Part shown: positions 60,612 to 64,000 of the stretch, piece by piece
Layout: every line of letters starts with the position of its first letter
Position numbering within the stretch: position 1 is the first letter of the stretch
Assembly (NCBI GenBank): GCA_018780035.1
Contig: JADMKE010000037.1
Coordinates: 20,624 to 84,623 of the forward strand
DNA length: 64,000 nt
Direction of reading: 5' to 3'
DNA from: Candidatus Sericytochromatia bacterium
GTDB taxonomy: Bacteria; Cyanobacteriota; Sericytochromatia; UBA7694
The notes under the pieces: model-generated
Seen by the model: only the letters and a program-made list of their open reading frames with translations
Told to the model about the DNA's origin: nothing
Database searches by the model: none
Program-made: the position numbers and the translations under genes

Positions 60612-62013
60612 AGCCAGTAGCGGAACCCAACTTGAGGACTACCAAGTTCCGCGTGAATTGTTGAGCAAATACGCCAAACCGGGCCCCCGTTATACCAGCT
60701 ATCCCACCGCGCCCGAATGGGCCGACGATTTTACCCAGGCCGATGCCGAGGCGCTGTACCGCGCCAATAATCCCGAAGGCTCGACGGCTCCCTTGGCGCT
60801 GTATGTGCATATCCCCTTTTGTACCAGTTTGTGCTGGTATTGCGGTTGCAATGTGCAGATCTCGCGCAAAAAGCAGGTGAGTGAGCCCTATCTGACGGCC
60901 TTGGAACAAGAACTTGATAAAATCGCGCCGCTGATTGCCAAAACCCGCACGATCAGTCAGATGCACTGGGGCGGGGGCACGCCGACCTATCTCGAACCCG
61001 AACAAATTGAGCGCTTGGTGGCGATGATCCGCCAGCGGATTGACTTTGCGCCGGGGGCTGAGATCTCGATTGAAGTGGATCCCCGTGTGACCACCGATGA
61101 GCATATTCTCGCTCTGCGCCGGGCCGGTTTTAACCGTTTGAGCATGGGTATTCAGGATTTTAACCCCCAGGTCCAGCAGGCCGTGCACCGCGTGCAGAGT
61201 TTTGAGCAGACCCAACATTTGGTGAACTTTGCCCGTGAGCAGGGCTTTGCGAGTATCAATATGGATCTGATGTATGGTCTGCCCCACCAGACCGTGGTGA
61301 GTTTTGAGCAGACCCTGGAACAGGTTTTTAGCCTCAGCCCGGATCGTTTGGCGCTCTTTCACTATGCCCATGTGCCCTGGCTCAAACCTGCGCAAAAATT
61401 GCTCAAAGAGGAGACCTTGCCCGACTCCGATACCAAATTGGCGATTTTTGAGTTGGCCATTGCCGCGTTTCTGGAACGGGGCTATGTCTATATCGGCATG
61501 GACCACTTTGCCAAACCCCAAGACGAACTGGCGCTCGCTCAGAAGGAACACAGCCTGCGCCGCAATTTTATGGGCTATACCACCCAGGCTGGGGTCGACC
61601 TCTATGGCTTGGGGGTCTCTTCGATCAGTGAAATCGATGGGCATTTTATCCAGAATTTACGCGAAGTGCCGGCTTATGAAGGGGCTTTGGCCGAGGGCCA
61701 TTTGCCCACCCACCGCGGTTTGGTGTTGAGTGCTGATGACCATCTGCGCAAAGCGCTGATCGAAAATCTGATCTGCAATGGCTACCTCGATTTTGCCCAG
61801 ATCAGTCGGCAATTTCAAGTCGATTTTCAACAGCTTTTCCACAGCGAGTTGGAAAATTGCAAAGAAATGGCCGAAGATGGCTTAATTGAATTGACGGACG
61901 GGCATATTGCCGTTTTGCCGCGTGGGCAGATTTTGATTCGCAATGTGTGCATGGTCTGGGATGCCTATTTGGGCAAGCGGGCTGGGCAGCAGATGTTTTC
62001 ACGTACGGCTTGA
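60598..62013 (+). CDS. hemN: Oxygen-independent coproporphyrinogen III dehydrogenase
   Basis: A 471-residue radical SAM enzyme for the next step of haem synthesis after HemE. Motif HIPFCTSLCWYCGCN, with cluster cysteines 75, 79 and 82 and the extra Cys84 typical of HemN, RYTSYPTAPEW at the front, and HWGGGTPTYL. The start ATG at 60598 lies inside the end of hemE; a longer frame reaching 60298 is the antisense-free overlap and not real. Distinct from hemW at 10734. Being oxygen-independent, it lets haem be made at low oxygen too. Confidence 0.95.
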   Translation: MGSTEASSGTQLEDYQVPRELLSKYAKPGPRYTSYPTAPEWADDFTQADAEALYRANNPEGSTAPLALYVHIPFCTSLCWYCGCNVQISRKKQVSEPYLTALEQELDKIAPLIAKTRTISQMHWGGGTPTYLEPEQIERLVAMIRQRIDFAPGAEISIEVDPRVTTDEHILALRRAGFNRLSMGIQDFNPQVQQAVHRVQSFEQTQHLVNFAREQGFASINMDLMYGLPHQTVVSFEQTLEQVFSLSPDRLALFHYAHVPWLKPAQKLLKEETLPDSDTKLAIFELAIAAFLERGYVYIGMDHFAKPQDELALAQKEHSLRRNFMGYTTQAGVDLYGLGVSSISEIDGHFIQNLREVPAYEGALAEGHLPTHRGLVLSADDHLRKALIENLICNGYLDFAQISRQFQVDFQQLFHSELENCKEMAEDGLIELTDGHIAVLPRGQILIRNVCMVWDAYLGKRAGQQMFSRTA

Positions 62014-62024
62014 GGTCAAGATCG

Positions 62025-62810
62025 ATGTCTGTGATTGCTTTGGCTTGGAAACACTATGCACATTACCCTTTGATTTTGCTCTCCAATCGCGATGAATTTC
62101 GCAGCCGCCCAACTGAAAAACTCATGCGCTGGGATACGGATCCAGTGATCTATGCGGGCCGAGATCCCCAAAGTGGGGGGACTTGGTTGGGCATGACCGA
62201 AACGGGCAAATTTGCTGCTTTGACAGATTTTCATTGGCATCAAGCAACAGATATTCCCCATGCCCAAAGCCGGGGGCGTCTGCTTTTGGCCTATTTATTG
62301 GGGGATTTGGACCCAGCGTCTTTTCTCAGCCAAACCCAAAGCCAACGCAAAAAGAGTTTGCCCTTTAATCTCTTGGTGGGGGACCGTGAGCGCTTGTTTT
62401 ACTGCTGTTCGGTCTCCAATCTGGAAGAAGAACTCAGCCCAGGAATTCACAGCCTGAGTGATTATTTTATGGACAGTGCCATGCCCAAATGCCGTTATCT
62501 TAAAAAAAACTTGGAAAAGCGCATGATTGATGACAATCTGACTGCCCAAGAGCGGGTAGAATTGTTCGAGATTCTCGGGCGCACTTTGCGTTTTCCCCAA
62601 GAGGAATTGCCCAAACGGGGATATCCGCCTGCGGTTGAACATGAGCGTTCCCCGATTTTTCTTGACCTGGGCGATTATGGTACGGTTTCCTCTTCACTCC
62701 TGACGGTGGATAACGAAGGCCAGGTAATCTTTGATGAGCGCAGTTACCAGTCTGGCGAAGCCCACACCACCCACAGCCTGCACTTTCAACTTCACTCCCC
62801 CGAACTTTAA
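62025..62810 (+). CDS. NRDE/TANGO2-family protein
   Basis: A 261-residue protein with the family motif LLSNRDEFRSRPT near residue 18 and GGTWLGMTETGKFAALTDF, SRGRLLLAYL. Eukaryotic TANGO2/HRG-9 has been linked to haem export or transfer; that fits its place directly after hemE and hemN, 11 bases downstream, though a role in bacteria is not settled. Start ATG 62025. Confidence 0.88.
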   Translation: MSVIALAWKHYAHYPLILLSNRDEFRSRPTEKLMRWDTDPVIYAGRDPQSGGTWLGMTETGKFAALTDFHWHQATDIPHAQSRGRLLLAYLLGDLDPASFLSQTQSQRKKSLPFNLLVGDRERLFYCCSVSNLEEELSPGIHSLSDYFMDSAMPKCRYLKKNLEKRMIDDNLTAQERVELFEILGRTLRFPQEELPKRGYPPAVEHERSPIFLDLGDYGTVSSSLLTVDNEGQVIFDERSYQSGEAHTTHSLHFQLHSPEL

Positions 62811-62813
62811 AGT

Positions 62814-63764
62814 CTATTTTGTGCCAAGGGATTTGAGGCGCTCTAAACGTTTACTTTCGTTTTCACGCAGCCAGCTATCTTTTGCCAAAAGCTGATAGGC
62901 CTTGGCAAAATAAGGGGCGGCTTCTGCTTCGCGTTTGAGGGCCAAGAGACATTCGGCGATCTCTTCTGCGACATAGCCGTCTTCTGCCCATTTGAGTTTT
63001 TGGCGCTCTGCAGCAAGTGCCAATTGCTGTTTCAGAGCTTCTTCGGTGCGGTTTAAAGAGCGCAGAGTTCGGGCCACACTCCATTTGGCAATCAAAAGCG
63101 ATTCGCCTGTCTGGCGTGTTTCGTGCCAGGCCAGACATTTTTCAAAATAGCCCAGGGCCTCACTAAATTTGCCCTGATCGTGGTAGGTCCAGCCGATATT
63201 GTTATACAATGAGCCGGCCCATTTCTGGGCGCGGGGGTCGGTGGTTTTTTCAACAGCAGCGAGGGCTTTGAGATTCCAGGCCAATTGGTTTTCGGGCTTT
63301 TCGGCAATGGCGATCATATGCGCGGCATCGATGGCATAAAAATCCAGGCCAGCCTCCAGAGCTCTTTCCCAGGCGCGCACAAACAGGGGCAGGGCCTTTG
63401 CTTGGGCTTGAGCTGAGTTAAAACTGCGGCCGCGCTCAAGCAAATAACGCACCTCTGCACGCTTCCATTCGGGTTTTAGCTCTTTTTCGACCTGGTCAAG
63501 CAGGGCGTGGGCCTCGGCAAACTGGCGTTGCAATGAGTGGGTGCGGGCAATTTGGGTCAGCAATTCGAGGTAATAGCTGCGGTCTGGATGTTTTTCTGCT
63601 TCTGGTAACAGGGCCCGAAATTTCTGGGCGGTTTCGGCCGGTTGCTCGTAATTCCAGAGGGAGTCAAATTCGAGTGGGTTTTCGCTGGCATGGCTCATCA
63701 AGGGGCCTTTCAAAAGTAAAAAGATGATTAAACAACAGAAATAGAGCTGAGCACGGCGCAACAT
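62814..63764 (-). CDS. Exported TPR-repeat protein
   Basis: A 316-residue protein with a Sec signal (LYFCCLIIFLLLKGPLMSHA) and TPR-like helical repeats through the rest (LLTQIARTHSLQRQFAEAHA, GWTYHDQGKFSEALGYFEKCL). No enzyme motif; probably a periplasmic adaptor. Its stop is close to the convergent NRDE stop. The next gene upstream ends six bases before its start, so they form one operon. Confidence 0.8.
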   Translation of the reverse strand: MLRRAQLYFCCLIIFLLLKGPLMSHASENPLEFDSLWNYEQPAETAQKFRALLPEAEKHPDRSYYLELLTQIARTHSLQRQFAEAHALLDQVEKELKPEWKRAEVRYLLERGRSFNSAQAQAKALPLFVRAWERALEAGLDFYAIDAAHMIAIAEKPENQLAWNLKALAAVEKTTDPRAQKWAGSLYNNIGWTYHDQGKFSEALGYFEKCLAWHETRQTGESLLIAKWSVARTLRSLNRTEEALKQQLALAAERQKLKWAEDGYVAEEIAECLLALKREAEAAPYFAKAYQLLAKDSWLRENESKRLERLKSLGTK

Positions 63765-63770
63765 GGGTGT

Positions 63771-64000
63771 TTATTTCCCCACCGGAGGCTTGCCACCGCC
63801 CCCGAGCTGCTGGGCCAAAAAGTCGCTCCACTTGCTCAATTGTGCCGGGTTTTTGCTACCGCCTACAATTGTCGAAATGCTCAGTCGCGGCACGGGGTTA
63901 AACATCAGTTCCGCTTTCTGCGCCAATTCCACAAATTCCACTACTTTGGCATCTCCGGGCAAACCGTCGCGGGCCGCCACCGCCAAGGCGCTCACATCTT
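63771..64000 (-). CDS. Hypothetical protein, 5' end outside the window
   Basis: About 76 C-terminal residues are visible, ending in LAQQLGGGGKPPVGK. The visible part (VVEFVELAQKAELMFNPVPRLSISTIV) does not show a family I recognise. The beginning lies beyond the right edge. In operon with the TPR gene. Confidence 0.6.
   Translation of the reverse strand, partial: DVSALAVAARDGLPGDAKVVEFVELAQKAELMFNPVPRLSISTIVGGSKNPAQLSKWSDFLAQQLGGGGKPPVGK

Noticed and set aside
60589..61644. 351-residue minus-strand open frame
   Set aside because: Antisense shadow of hemN; no motif and no ribosome site.

Overview
The window looks like chromosomal DNA of an aerobic or facultatively aerobic diderm bacterium of about 50% GC. 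Pointers are an Alternative Complex III (ACIII) operon, a MlaFED-type lipid transport operon, PilT, many Sec/lipobox lipoproteins and RNase Y. The L28 protein resembles cyanobacterial L28 in its central stretch, and this mix fits a non-photosynthetic relative of Cyanobacteria such as Sericytochromatia/Blackallbacteria. That assignment is an inference from gene content, not from a search. Almost all of the window is dense and operonic. I see no rRNA, tRNA, CRISPR array, transposase or phage gene.

Layout. 1-3400: an AT-rich subtilase lipoprotein gene cut by the window edge, next to what looks like the amputated C-terminus of a short-chain dehydrogenase. 3.4-8.7 kb: NCS1 permease, a six-Cys secreted protein, a GntP permease and a convergent CoA-transferase. 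8.9-9.4 kb: rpmB-rpmG with a clear promoter and terminator. 9.4-17.4 kb (minus): pilT, then an eight-gene tightly packed operon reading response regulator, GT4 glycosyltransferase, response regulator, miaA, coiled-coil protein, small membrane protein, retropepsin-like protein, hemW. 17.5-23 kb: PAS histidine kinase plus single-domain receiver, SUKH-like protein, NHL lipoprotein, MoxR ATPase. 23.2-31.7 kb: ACIII operon (ActA, a tiny Tat protein, ActB, ActC, an ActD-ActE fusion, ActF, extra cytochrome c). 31.9-35 kb: PP2C phosphatase and a soluble Ser/Thr kinase carrying a zinc ribbon and six NHL repeats. 35-41.6 kb (minus): three lipoproteins, one of them a 1484-residue subtilase ending in seven EAR repeats. 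41.6-42.0 kb: a non-coding patch containing misplaced pieces of two neighbouring genes. 42-46 kb: MlaE-MlaF-MlaD plus two unknown genes. 46.3-47.3 kb: MarR regulator and divergent membrane protein around a palindromic operator. 47.3-56.3 kb: SGNH hydrolase, acyltransferase, RNase Y, YebC, glutamate dehydrogenase, glutaminase, glycogen phosphorylase. 56.4-59.1 kb: nitroreductase, front-end-type desaturase, SIMPL protein. 59.4-64 kb: hemE-hemN-NRDE, then a TPR protein and a partial gene.

How the parts work together. ACIII oxidises quinol and passes electrons to cytochrome c, although no terminal oxidase lies in the window. hemE and hemN (with the HemN-like hemW elsewhere) concern haem supply and handling for such a chain. 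Glutaminase and glutamate dehydrogenase together turn glutamine into 2-oxoglutarate and ammonium. Glycogen phosphorylase and perhaps the GT4 enzyme act on stored glucan. The phosphatase/kinase pair, the PAS histidine kinase and three receivers give a heavy signalling load.

Most unusual items: the ActD-ActE fusion and the 75-residue Tat protein inside the ACIII operon, the subtilase-EAR lipoprotein and its operon, the soluble kinase-zinc ribbon-NHL protein, and the recombination scar at 41.9 kb.
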